DNA of 64,000 nt from Diphasiastrum complanatum (Eukaryota; Streptophyta; Lycopodiopsida; Lycopodiales; Lycopodiaceae). Shown here in pieces: positions 46,297 to 62,601 of the stretch (the stretch's first letter is position 1; each line of letters begins with the position of its first letter). The stretch lies in the NCBI GenBank assembly GCA_029204225.1, contig CM055100.1, forward strand, positions 28,102,649 to 28,166,648. The letters are read 5' to 3'. Below the pieces are notes generated by a model that had not been told where the DNA came from, did not search any database, and was given only the letters and a program-made list of their open reading frames with translations. A program made the position numbers and the translations under genes.

Positions 46297-47366
46297 TGAA
46301 GAAACAAAATGTTTCTAACTACAAAGCCTTGCTAGCTTTCAGCCCTCAACCTGACGAAGATGTTCGCGAACACGAAAGTCAAGAGACACAAAACACAAAA
46401 AGTTTCGCGAACACGAAAGTCAGGAGACACGAAACATGAAAAGTTTCGTGAAAATAAAAGTCAAAGGAGACAATCACGAACGGTTCGCAAACACGAAAGT
46501 TTCACGAACAAGAATCTTTTGTTGTCCAGTACGAGAGAAAGACAGACGAGCAAAACGAAACCACCGATGGAAACAAAACCAACGACGCGACATGAAAAAT
46601 GTCGCGAAACCCATTTCTCTCCCACGCTCCAAAAAGTGCCAACATAGATCACACAAGTACCCAGAAGTACAGAAATCTGATCTGATGGCATGACGTCAAC
46701 ATATACTCCCTAGGTCGTGGCTAATCTGCCACACTTGTAATTCCCTAATTAGTTGTAAATGCTTAATCACTCTAATCTTAGATTTACATAGAGCGACTAT
46801 ACTTACTGGATGATACTTGACATATAGATCAGTGAGATGACAGAATACACATACAATGTAGTAGTCTGATGCTAGTAAGAAATTAAGATGAAATCACAGA
46901 ATACATGTCCGCCTGCGTGCAAAGACAATTTTGTCTAGGATCTGTAGATCCAACTGTCCGCTAGTAAAACGAGACCATTACTCGTGAGAGAACCGTGTTT
47001 CTCCCATGCCAACGCACTGCGTGGATTTGCATGCAGTGCTTGAAGAAAACAGAGGAAGATCAATATAGCTGTTTTTTCTTGTTGTGTCTGATCTCGAGCA
47101 AATGCGTCTGCTGTTATTCATATGTCTGAGTTTTCTTGTTCTTTTGAATTTTGCACCTTGGTTGAAACTATGTTGAATGCTGCATTAATTTTATAAACGT
47201 AGATCAGCAATGCCTGACTACATTCTGGAGGATTATAGGAGTGATTTAGCTGGTAGCATCCAGCAATCGCATCTGAACTCCATCCGAATCGCACGAGGAT
47301 CGACTGTTTCGCAATTTTCTCTTATTTGATTCCCATCAATGGTATCAGAGCATATCACACTCTTCA
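46297..47366 (+). mobile_element. Copia-D 3' LTR
   Basis: 1070 bp, TGAAGAAACAAAATG...CACTCTTCA, preceded by GAGAGGGAGC. It is 44 bp longer than the 5' LTR because the segment with AAAAGTTTCGCGAACACGAAAG is present in one more tandem copy at about 46390-46450. Confidence 0.85.
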
Positions 47367-47379
47367 TTTGCCAGATGAA

Positions 47380-47792
47380 TCGATAGTAACAGAGTTGTCT
47401 CTATTTCCAAAGGTGACTCGGCCTTTGATCTAGTCGTGAACGACTCTTGCATCGGTGAGCCATGGGCGACCAAGTAGTAACTCATAGGAGTAGGCATTGC
47501 TAGGGATATTGAGTACGACTAGGTCGATAGAAAATTTTAGGCCTCCTAGTTTGATCAGGACTTGTGGGAGGAAACCGACAGGTCAAACCACACTTTGATC
47601 AGCCATCCTGAGTCGACAAGCGGGTTTTGTGAGTTTTTCTCGCATATTCCATTCTAATATGAGGGAGGTGGAAATGATGTTGACACCTGAGCCACCATCC
47701 AGAACATCTAGGACTTTGCGAGATTGGCGATGAGTAGCTGAAATCTTGATATTGTCCCTTTCACTGAGCGAATTGGTGAGGTGTAATGGCAT
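47380..47792 (-). pseudogene. Ty3/gypsy protease region
   Basis: The minus-strand frame reads VLDGGSGVNIIS, a gypsy aspartic protease active site variant (D-G-G-S), then across a stop LLGRPWLTDA, typical of the protease end. Copia-D interrupts the polyprotein just downstream at 47366. Confidence 0.75.
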
Positions 47793-47998
47793 TTTGGACA
47801 GCTCGTCAGGGGTGGTGGTGTCGGTGGATTGGATTTTCTATTTCCACTTACCTGCATGTTTCCATAGAACGTGGAAGTAGCTTGTAATAAATCTCCCCAC
47901 ACTTCAGTACCTTCAAGGGTTTTATTCTCTAAAGGCATGTGAGGTACTTTATGGGAGATGGAAGATTGTTGGTCTGCATTGTGAATTTGCTATCGATA

Positions 47999-48472
47999 CT
48001 AGTGATGCAGCCTAATTTCTTCATATGGGTGAGGATAGACAATGGTTGTCAAATCTTCACTAGGAGGTACATTATGTTGTTGGGTTTTGCTAGGTGCAAT
48101 TGTAGGGGTTTGGCATTGGGTTTGTGCACGAGTCAAGACCCATGCTATATGAGCTTCGACTAGTAATGTTTCTACTTGCACGGAACAAACAGGAGCAGCT
48201 AGTTTAGATTGGGAAGAACAACCCTTCACATGATGTTCAATGCCACAATTTTCACAAGCTGGTGGAAAGCAAAGTTTATTTGGGCAGCGAATACTAGGAT
48301 GTTTACCTGCGCAGATAAAACATCCTCGTATTGCTGGAATTTGATGCATGGCAAACACAGCTTGGTTAGGATCATAAGGTTGGGCATTGGAGTCAACGAC
48401 TTGAGCATTAGAATCATATGCATAATAAACAACTGTCTCAATGGTGTACCTCGGTTGAGTAGTGTCTTCCAC
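47999..48472 (-). pseudogene. Ty3/gypsy gag C-terminal zinc knuckles
   Basis: A 157-codon minus-strand frame with two cysteine-histidine clusters: CFICAGKHPSIRC and CENCGIEHHVKGC. They are separated by a Pro-rich linker and followed by a Gln/Pro-rich tail. Spacing is close to but not exactly C-x2-C-x4-H-x4-C. Confidence 0.7.
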
Positions 48473-48860
48473 ATAATAAGTTGCTGGATCGATGGTATTG
48501 GGATCAAGATAATGGACAACTTGTTGTGGAGCGAGTTGGTTAACGACAAACTGTTAACATGGTTGATGCTGATTTGGTGCAGTTGGTCATGGCTGGTACA
48601 CCTCTGGTCGTGGCATGGGCTGTTATGAAAGGTAGGGGTGGTATGCTCGATACATGGGTCTGAGTGCTAATGGAAAATGATTACTCAGTTGAGGGCACTC
48701 ATTAGCAGTGTGATGCTATGAACAGATCGGATACCAGATATCCTCTCTTGCTGGAAAATATTTTTCAACAATATTTTTCATGGTGGTTTGGAAATCAACA
48801 GTGAGTTTATCCATATGAGTTTGTTGAGCTTTCTGCCAGGTTTCCATTTGATGCAGAAGT

Positions 48861-49435
48861 TCAGAAGATCCGAGCGATATTGTCATGCTTCGGGTGGTTA
48901 AGACATTCAGGATTCTTAGATTTCATTTCATGATTATCAAAGTTGTCATCAGAACCTTCATCTTCTTCACGAATAGCATCAGTCATGATGTCTTTAAGTT
49001 GATCATAAAGGTCAACTGATTTTAGTTCGTGGCGGATGTTTTTAGGCAATCCAACCAAGAACAATTTGATGGCCATACATTCGGTGATATTTTTGTCAAC
49101 ACATTCTACTTTGAGATGTTTAAAACGCTCAATGTAGTTTCAAACCGACTCTTTGCGACGCATCTTGAGATGGGTGATTTAGATGAATGGGCTCTGTTTA
49201 GGAGCTTCAAGGTTAAGATACCACTCTTTGGCTGTTTCATAGAGTACCATTGGGCATAGTCAGAGCTTTTCAGTTTCAGAGGTACCTCCATAGAAACGAC
49301 ATGCATTATCAAAGTCTTGGAGAAATCGGACTGGGTCAGATTCTCCATCGTACTTTGGTGCATCTATACGTGGAATTCTACATTCTAGTCATGGAGGAGC
49401 CGGATTCAAAGATTCAGCACAATCTCGAGACATGA
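48861..49435 (-). pseudogene. Ty3/gypsy gag core
   Basis: The minus strand reads PRIDAPKYDGESDPVRFLQDF from about 49370, then across frame changes ETAKEWYLNL, IERFKHLKVECVDKN and MAIKLFLVGLPKNIRHELK. This is the Retrotrans_gag pattern. The frame ends at 48861; a 5' LTR for this element was not found above 49440. Confidence 0.8.
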
Positions 49436-49440
49436 TGCAG

Positions 49441-50365
49441 TATGAGGAGTAGAGTAACAATACAAATGGTCAGGGTAGTACTATACCTGGCCAAAAAGTC
49501 AAAAAAGACAATTTTCTTGCAGAATGGAGAATTTTGGATACAAACTGGACTTTTGTGCTGTAATAGAATTCATGGCCAATACTAGAAATCGTGGACAATC
49601 AGATGAATACAAGTACAGTACTCTCAAATTCTGGCAGGGGGTGCTTTTTGTCAAAATATTGATTTTTGTATGTTTTTTTTGAATTTTTTTAAGGGAGATA
49701 ATTCGCAGAGGGTGTAGAGATATCGTACTCACTATGGGCGATTTTGTGGTATGGCTGGCAATTTTTGATACTGAGGTTATGCTAACAGACAAGGGAAAAA
49801 AATGTGTTTTTATGACAAAAATAGGCTAAATCTTTGAGATAGAATTCGCGTTGGAGGACTGATCTTTGATAGATCTAGCCTCAATGATGCCAGCGAACTC
49901 TAAGACCAAGATTTGGTTGGATAGAATGGAAGATCAGCCAACGAATTCTGATATACTTGTTTGGTCGAAAAAAATGTCACTTGGGTCATTTCTTTCAAAG
50001 AAAATGCCCAAGTTGACACAAAAAAAAAAAAAATCAAGCATACACACAAGCACGATAGCGAAAAAATGAAAACAAAGAAAGCTATGTAGAAAATCTTAAA
50101 AAGCAACAACGACACACTAAAACAAGCAAGGTCAAAGGGACAAGTCATATCTGACATGGAATGGGAATTTGCAAGAAGATGTGATTGGAAGGTTTGTTTA
50201 TTATTATTATTTTTAGTATAATACAATGTACTTGTACAATGATTCATTATTGTCTTAATTACAATTCATATCTAGCAGTATTCAAATTATAGTACAATGT
50301 GGGCATATGGTCGTCATCATCGCGTTGAATGAGTTGATATAAAATGACGAACTTATGATTGTCGT
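49441..50365. other. No gene recognised
   Basis: This may hold the gypsy leader on the minus strand and the CACTA flank on the plus strand. A plus-strand frame at 49866-50069 is Lys-rich with a run of 12 A at about 50020, and is not assigned. Confidence 0.4.
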
Positions 50366-51104
50366 GTGATGGCATCTTTCAATCAAGAAAGTCGGAGTAA
50401 TGCAGAAGACCAAAGTCCAATCTCTGGAGACCTTGAGTATGTAAGAAGTATTCAAGATATATATGAAGTGTGTTTCGGTGAAAATGGTAAATATTTTTTG
50501 TTTGATGTGAAATGGTTCAAAATTATCAAGGGCCAAATGCAACCGTGAAAAGAGATTGTAGTGATTTTTTGCTATTGATTCAACCAAGACATTAAGCATG
50601 GATTTTTTAGACACATTGATGTTGCCTCATCATTGTGAACAGGTGTGTCACATGAGTTTGACATTCATTTTTTCTCAATCATAATGAGTAATTTACACTA
50701 TTTCATTACAATTAACAATTGTGGACCTTAGTTCCATGTTGATAACAAATTTTTTAACTTAACATTGTTATGTGCATGTATTTTTTCAACCGAATCGACT
50801 AAACAACAAATGGTGGTATGTTGTTCAAGTTAAGCCACGCGCAAGACATCTATTTGAAAATGCTTACATTGAGAATGAAATGGAGGACTTGAATATTGAC
50901 AACACAAACATGGTTGATGAGGATATAGAAATATCTCCAAGTTTCTTCATATTGCAAAAAATATTATAAATGAATCGGATGATTCTGACACAAATGACAA
51001 TATTGAGAGAGGATCCGATTACTATAGTGATGATGAAATTCATCTAAGCGGAGATGAGTTGCAAGATGTATTGGCTGATGAATTTGAATCTTGTGATGAT
51101 GAAT
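50366..51104 (+). pseudogene. CACTA DUF4216-type fragment
   Basis: It encodes GDLEYVRSIQDIYEV, FDVKWFKI, then a donor-like CAG/GTGTG at 50640-50641 and, after about 130 bp, VFFQPNRLNNKWWYVVQVKPR followed by an acidic tail. The pattern GD..Y.G.I..I.E....F.VKWF and QVFF....W.VV matches the C-terminal domain of CACTA transposase polyproteins. Strand and domain order fit the missing end of the element cut at 20445, but about 30 kb separates them and DUF4218 is not seen. Confidence 0.6.
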
Positions 51105-51402
51105 AAATTACATATTTGTCACAACCATTTTTGTGATAAAATGATAATTTATACAATTATAGCATTTTTATACATCCTTGCATTTTTTAAGTTTATCTTG
51201 AATTCTATCTAGCAATCACTTCGGATTCATTTTAAATGAAATGCTTTCAATCAAATCTATATATATCTTATTAAAGATCTAGCAAAAATTTATTCACCAA
51301 AGGAAAACAATTAGTGAGCATATGTTGATCATTTATATACACTTCAAAATATTTTCCTTCTGAAACATCCTCATTGTATTGAAAAACTATAAATGCAATA
51401 TC

Positions 51403-52084
51403 TGTTAAAAATTCACAATTCTAGCTTGACTAGTTTTGGTCATATGACTTGTAAATAGTTAGATGGTCATGATGTGGCTTGTCACACGTGCCAAATAGCA
51501 TAGGATTCCATTCATAAGGATGTTCTCAAGTAGACCTAAGTGTTAGAACCTTTGGAATGAGTCCAAATTATGCTTAGATACAAGAGAGAAAAAATAGGAG
51601 CTATTTTTGGTAATTTTTGCATTGTTGAGGGATCTCCTAGATTCCAACCCTAACTTGGTAGGGATGAAAGATCCACCAAAATTAGCATTAGGGATAGGTT
51701 TAGGGCTACTCATACCTGCCCAAAACCGTGATGGATCATGTATATATAGGTGATGATATCTCACCAAAATCAATCAAGCAATTTCATGTTTTTTCTCTCA
51801 TAATGGTGCAATTGCTCTCTATGTTCATAATTGTTTGAGTACTTGTGATTACTAATGATTATAGGATTGAATGTAGGTCTGGTGTACAGTACTCAGACTG
51901 TGGGAGGCCGTACTTTCACACGTGTGAAGCCTTCTTCAAGGATTTGGGCCATTTAGTGAGGTTCAAGCATAGATTTTTGATGGATTTTGATGGTTCAACT
52001 TGTGCTAATCTTATGAAATCATAATCTATTGTTTCCCTCATCATTTCAAGTGTTTTAGGATCCTTATTTGCTGTAATTTTTACA
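51403..52084 (+). mobile_element. Solo LTR, family S, copy 2
   Basis: 682 bp, flanked by ATATC at 51398-51402 and 52085-52089. It differs from copy 1 at about four positions by eye. CACACGTGTG is at 51917-51926. It lies in the flank of the CACTA fragment. Confidence 0.95.
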
Positions 52085-54284
52085 ATATCTTCATATCCTC
52101 ACTCTGGTTGAAATGACTTTTCTTTTCAAATAAGAAAAAAGCTGTAGATATACACCTGCTGGTTGCGATATTCCTTCTTTGCTTGTTTGCTCAGTCCAAA
52201 ATGTTGACAATGCAATTCATCACAATCAAGTATGCAAATCATGCAAATTATTTATTGACATTGTCATCTTACTAATATCATGAAAAGTGCTCACATAGAA
52301 CATGAGAGTTTATGCCTCTATGTCAAGTGACAAATTTGAAACAAAAACTAATGTGTTTTCACTCAACCGTGCATACTAAAATTTTGAAAAAAACCAATAG
52401 ATTGTGAATATATCACTGTAAGAGTAATTAAAAATTATCTTAACCAGTAAGAATGTCTTAGTACACGTGGGTAATCACTTCATAATTTTCTAGAATATAA
52501 AACGATAACCATTCGTAACATATGACAGTACTAGAGAAATCAAAATATTTGATATCTAACCTAGCGAGTTATTAGCTTAATCTTAATAAAAATCATGTAT
52601 AGTAGACATTTTGAAAATCACAGGTCAATTCTTGGCCACGCGTGGCAAATCCAAAAAAAAAAATTGTAATTGTGCCACGCGTGGCAAATCTCCAGAGAAT
52701 CGTGTGGATGAGTCACACCAAAAAAAAATACAAAATTTGACTAAGTCTCGGATTCACCTGGCAGCTTCACTTGGAAAAACACCTACGTATGTTGTTGTGA
52801 GATTCCCCATAATTATTTGTATTCATTTCATTACTATTTGAAATTGTGTGATAGTAGTGACTGCCTTTCATATATTTATAAAAGAATTTCTTTTGAGATA
52901 TAACTTCTCAAGCTTCTAGCTTGAACTTGAAAGAACTTTTTTTTTTTTCTTTGTATGTAAGCAACAAACCTTGAATAAGTTGTGAGATACTTTCTATTAA
53001 CAATATTAAGTAATTGAAGCATGCAATATACGATGCAAATCATCCAGATATAAATCATTAAGTAATGAGACACCTGATAGTTTATTGATATCCTTGGTAA
53101 TTGTCTAACAATTCATATTTATCTATGAATTGAATACAACTACATAGTACTATCAATAAAAATTTAGCATTGTTTGTCAATAAGTATGAAATAATCTAGC
53201 AGTGCGATAGCCTTCATCACTCTTGTGGATGAATTTTTTGGTCAAAACACTCTCTTATGTGTATGCAACTTTAGAAATTGATGAACTCCATAGTATACAT
53301 TGTGTGTAATGGAGTGTTTCTTTAACTCCTATGCAAAATATTGCATAGCATCAACGACTATACTAGGAAATATATTGAGCTGAGCATAAATAAACTCATA
53401 ACGATTGTGTATCTATAGGTCATTAACCACTTGAAGTTGAATGATGGCATCAAGCTCTCATTTCTTATTGAAGGAAGAAGTATGCTCGGTGCTTTCTGTG
53501 ACATGCAAAAGAGGTAAACATAAGATTAGATAATGATGCTTGATATCAATAGTATCATAGGAATAAATTAATCTAATTACATCATTGTAACTTAGAAACC
53601 AATAGATCTATAACATCAGTTTGGTTTCCATAAATCTTGAGAAATGAATGCCCTGAGTACTTTTATTGTAAGATTTGTGTAATGAGACGTGACAAGAGAT
53701 AAGCTTGTATATCAATGATTGCTAAAATGTTTCTATTAAAGTATGCAAAATAATTGGAAACAAAAGTGTATTTATGGACAAAAGCCCTTTTTGATTAAAC
53801 ATTTACTATGATGATATTATTTTACCTTATATGATATTTTCTCCTATTAATCATGTAGAGGTTGCTAATTAGTTGAAAAAATAAAGGATCAATTCCATGT
53901 TCCACCATAAGGAAACGATGATAATTAAAGGTGAAACTCTCAAGTTATACCCCCCCCCCCCCCCCCCCTTTGCGTCAAACAAACTCTTTAGTCTTCTTTC
54001 TACTTTGATCTTTGAGTCCCACTAATTTTCCACAAAATGGGCAGGCCCCAGCACGTTTCAAGAGTCAAGAGCCTCTTAAATCTTCTTTCCAGTTATGTTA
54101 GAAATGGTCGGCACATCAAATATTCAACTAAAGAGAGTGGGTGCAATTTTTCGCACGATGTGGATTGGTGGAGTGTAGAGCAATTTTCAACTTAAGCTTG
54201 ACTTTTGGGTTTGAAAATTTGACAATACAATAGCAACTATCATACTCTTCCTAATATCTATGTATTAGAAAATGTTCAAATTAA
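52085..54284. other. Intergenic, no gene recognised
   Basis: AT-rich sequence 3' of squalene epoxidase. Notable are two copies of GCCACGCGTGGCAAATC (52634-52650 and 52674-52690) and a run of 19 C at 53950-53968. I looked here for the missing last exon of the squalene epoxidase gene (a Q-M-F-F-P type end) and did not find it. Confidence 0.5.
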
Positions 54285-59039
<4,755 letters not shown>

Positions 59040-59159
59040 TAAATCTGAGCTGAAAGTTTATGACGAATACAAATCAAGTATCAGTCGAAGGATCAGACGC
59101 GCGAGGCAGAGCGAGAGCGAAAGATGATGGAGGAAGAGAGAGGCCGCTCGAGAGATATA

Positions 59160-59205
59160 AGCATTCCGAGAGAGAGAGAGAGAGAACGTTGCAATATATA
59201 CATAA
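59160..59205 (-). promoter_or_regulatory. SQE core promoter and CT-rich leader
   Basis: On the minus strand a TATATA box (59200-59195) lies about 155 bases before the ATG. A (CT)9 tract (59185-59168) lies between them. TATA plus CT-rich leader is common in plant promoters. The transcription start is not known. Confidence 0.5.
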
Positions 59206-59259
59206 AAGACAAGGGCCAGAGTGGCATAGTTTGAGATCCGCTTTGGGTGGACAGACCCA

Positions 59260-60646
59260 TTCCACTTCCACGTAAATATACAATTTCAAACTTCTGGGCC
59301 CTTGGGTGGTTGGTATGAAGCCCTTTTCAATACATGTGGTGTACTCATTGGCACCTTCATGGATGAACTTGTGGTGATGCCTAGGGTCTTTGTCAACCAA
59401 TCTACCTTTGTCAAAGCCGGAAATCAAGCAAGTCAAAAGGAGGGAGCTCCATTAGAGAGATATTAACATCACTATAATACTAGCTAAAACATTTACTTGC
59501 AAAACCCATCGATGTTTTCGAGTAATGTGCTATTGGATTACGTTCGGCCTTATACTCATTGTAGAATGCATCTTTGCACGTAAGAAATGTTGGTACATTG
59601 AATTTATAACAACGCACTCATTTCGTAGTGTAACTAAAATAACCTGCTCCCAAAGCATAAGACATGAATATCTATAAACTTGTTGGAATGGTTAGGTTGA
59701 GATTTTTCTTTTTAATATTGCACCGTAGTCTTAATGCTCTATAATTTAATTGGAATGGTTCTTTTGAAATTTTTTTTAATTGCATGCCATTGGTAGTATG
59801 TAACAATAATGACGTAATCTCTTATGGCATTTTCAAAGAATATGATGTATATGGTCCAAGAGAAATAATACTATTTTCCATGGAGAAGCTGAAAATTTGA
59901 AGGTTCGACATTGCATACATAAGATTATCCTTCTTTTAAAAGATCTAGTGATGTCATATTTTGTTGACTCTTTCTGGCTAGCACTAGGGCCTTCCTTCCT
60001 TCCTGATGAGCATATTTGTTCAAGAGAAGATTATAGGAGTTTGGACATGCTACGAGTTTATAAGTTATTGTATCATAGATTTTGACAATTAATAATTTTT
60101 GCCAAAATATTACAAACTTTTGAAATTCAAAACACAACGAAAACAATTTCAAACTCACGTGTGTAAGAACAACACATGATTTTTAACAAATGTGTATACA
60201 CACAAAGAAACGCAATCGAATTGATTCATGACATCACTTGGCCAAATATTAAAAAAAATGAACATTTTTTTGCAAATTTTATCAACATGTATTCTACACA
60301 AATATGCAATGTATTGTCAATTATCTAACAAATATATCATTAACAAGTATTGTCTATCATTAAGTCTCATATGCATGTGGATCACCAATAACCCTCAATT
60401 CTCACAAGGAAATCATGTGCCACAAGGACAATAATCTCATGGATAGGTGCCCTTGAAAGGGGTCCAATCTCTCCATGCGTAGTGTTAAGCTATGTATTCA
60501 CTCCATTATATAATGCATCCTAGACTATGTCTACCATATGATCTTGAACGTCCATTTCATCATCATTGTCATCACATATGTCTTCAGCACACACTAATCT
60601 CCAACATCACAAACTTGAATTGAAATTCTCATTGGGGTGCTCAATG
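59260..60646. other. Intergenic, no gene recognised
   Basis: AT-rich DNA upstream of SQE. A minus-strand frame at 59074-59436 overlaps the leader and has no recognised domain. Nothing else is supported. Confidence 0.5.
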
Positions 60647-61339
60647 TGACAAAATTTTATAGCAAAATGAATCCCAATTTAAAAAGTGATGGAGGATGCA
60701 CAAATAAAAGATCTAGATCCAAACTATGAGCTAGAATCAAGACTAGTTACCAAAAGTAGCAAATTTGACATTTGACTCCACATTAGGCACATAGATTTGA
60801 TCAAATGAACCAAAGTAAAGAACATCAAGCTTCTCAAACTTGTAAACAGGTTCAGTACCTTCCAAACCAAGCAATTAATGCATAGGAATACTCACATCCA
60901 ATAGCTAGAACTCGCCACCAAAAGACAATGATGATAGAAGTGGAAAAACTCGATTTTTCTTGATATTTGGGTTTAAATCCCATCATAAATTTATACTTTT
61001 CAAGCTCCGATCTGAGCATATTAGGGCACCTCTGAACTTATCATACCCTAACCCTAATATCTACCCTAATAAGTCATTGGATCCACCCTAACTTGGGGTC
61101 AAGATCTCGAGATCCAAAAACAATGTAAAACATGCTATTTTTAGATCCTAGAATTTCTCTAGCCTATCCAAACACATTTTTGCCTCATTTCAAAGATGCT
61201 ATCACAATCTAATATGAGGAATGAGCTTATTGGAAAGCATCCTATGTGATTTGGCAAGTGTGGCATATGTTTACATGGCCATCTTGCCAATTGCAATGCA
61301 TGTGACCAAAATTGGTCAAGCTAGAATTGTGAAATTTCA
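60647..61339 (-). mobile_element. Copia-F 3' LTR
   Basis: 693 bp. On the minus strand it starts TGAAATTTCAC and ends TTTTGTCA, preceded by the purine-rich GATGAGGAGTAT. It matches 63353-64000 closely. The outer flank CAATG (60642-60646) should be half of the target duplication; its partner lies beyond the window. Confidence 0.9.
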
Positions 61340-61356
61340 ATACTCCTCATCACAAT

Positions 61357-62553
61357 CTAGCTAGATGATAACATAGCTTTACTAATTATGCCAAGGGCTG
61401 ATCTAAGCTTCAAAAAAGCATTCTTTTGAAGAGGCTTTGTCAATATATCAACTATGCATTCTTCACTTGAAACATGCTCCAATGAGATGGATCCCAGACC
61501 TTCAACTTTACATTCATGATCATTTGCTATAAAAATGGACTTTATAGGTCCTACATAAGGTGTGAGTTGAGAAAAATACTCCCTTTTACCCGACATGTGG
61601 GAGCTAGCCCCACTATCTATCCACCAAGGATCTTCACCTTTGACATTTGATGATGAAAAGGTTGACATCATGAGTGAGTCCTCATGATAGCTCTCTTCCT
61701 CCTCTTGTCCAATGTTGGCTTGGCTTTGATCTTGCTTCCTCTTGAAGCATTCCGAGGCATAATGCCCCATCTTGCAACAATAGTAGCACTTTATTTTAGA
61801 TTTGTCCTTCTTGGACTTGACTTGTGATGATGAGGATGTGGATCCTCCTTGATCTCCATCCTTTGCTTGCACCCTTTTGAATGCTCCTCCCTTGGTCTTT
61901 GCTTTGCCTTTGCTCTTGAAAAATAAGGCTTTGTCATCACCATCATTGATGGAGAGCCTCTCCGTCCTTGATTTGATATGAGCCTTCCTACTCTCCTTGG
62001 CCATCAACACACTTTGAAGGTCTTCAATTGTAGGCAAGTTTCCCATGATGGCATAGCTTTGGACAAGGTTAGTAAAATCACTACATAAGCCATTCAAAAC
62101 TATTTTCACAAGCTCACTCTCTTTAATAGGTTGACCAACATAAGTAAGCTCTTTGTTCAAATCTTTTACTCTCAAAACAAATTGATGTCCACTCTCACTC
62201 CTCCCTTGGAAGCATTGAAGAACTTGGTTCTTGAGGGAAAGTAACCTTGAGGTATTCTTGGACTCATAGATCTTTTGAAGAGTCTCCCAAGCCTCTTGGG
62301 CTGAGGTACATGCTCCTACTTCTTCAAGAAAATCATTTGCAACATTCATCTTAATACAATGAAGTGCACTCTTGCACCTTCTCTTGTATTTAGTTGCTTC
62401 TTGTGGATGGATTGGCTCATCTTCCTCTCCATTCACAATATCCATCAAATCTTGCATGATAAGGATGGATTTCATTCTTAACTTCCAAATTGAATAATTT
62501 GAAGAGTTCAATCTATCACTAGAATCCAAAAGATAGGCACTTATGGATGCCAT
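61357..62553 (-). CDS. Copia-F Gag-protease fused to RNase H tail
   Basis: An intact 398-codon frame, starting at the Met of MASISAYLLDSSDRLNSSNY, which aligns with the Copia-A gag start (16 further upstream codons have only a TTG start). Residues 1-200 are the gag core (ALHCIKMNV, AWETLQKIYES, FVLRVKDLNKEL). Residues 256-269 form a perfect CCHC knuckle CYYCCKMGHYASEC. At 309-318 is the protease motif WWIDSGASSH. From about residue 358 the frame passes straight into the RNase H end, EHVSSEECIVDILTKPL. Integrase, RT and the RNase H catalytic core are deleted without frame loss. It could supply Gag and a partial protease but needs an autonomous partner for the rest. Confidence 0.9.
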   Translation of the reverse strand: MASISAYLLDSSDRLNSSNYSIWKLRMKSILIMQDLMDIVNGEEDEPIHPQEATKYKRRCKSALHCIKMNVANDFLEEVGACTSAQEAWETLQKIYESKNTSRLLSLKNQVLQCFQGRSESGHQFVLRVKDLNKELTYVGQPIKESELVKIVLNGLCSDFTNLVQSYAIMGNLPTIEDLQSVLMAKESRKAHIKSRTERLSINDGDDKALFFKSKGKAKTKGGAFKRVQAKDGDQGGSTSSSSQVKSKKDKSKIKCYYCCKMGHYASECFKRKQDQSQANIGQEEEESYHEDSLMMSTFSSSNVKGEDPWWIDSGASSHMSGKREYFSQLTPYVGPIKSIFIANDHECKVEGLGSISLEHVSSEECIVDILTKPLQKNAFLKLRSALGIISKAMLSSS

Positions 62554-62601
62554 CTTCAATGATAGGGAGATAGATGTAAAGAAACAAGATAGATTGTACA
62601 A

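Noticed and set aside
47340-47352. TGGTATCAGAGC after the Copia-D 3' LTR, as if another internal region followed
   Set aside because: The same sequence is inside the end of the 5' LTR (44187), and the LTR continues to CACTCTTCA with the matching flank TTTG; the true primer site is at 44215.
28274-51773. Identical 76-codon frames at 28274-28504 and 51543-51773
   Set aside because: They are antisense frames inside the two S-family solo LTRs.
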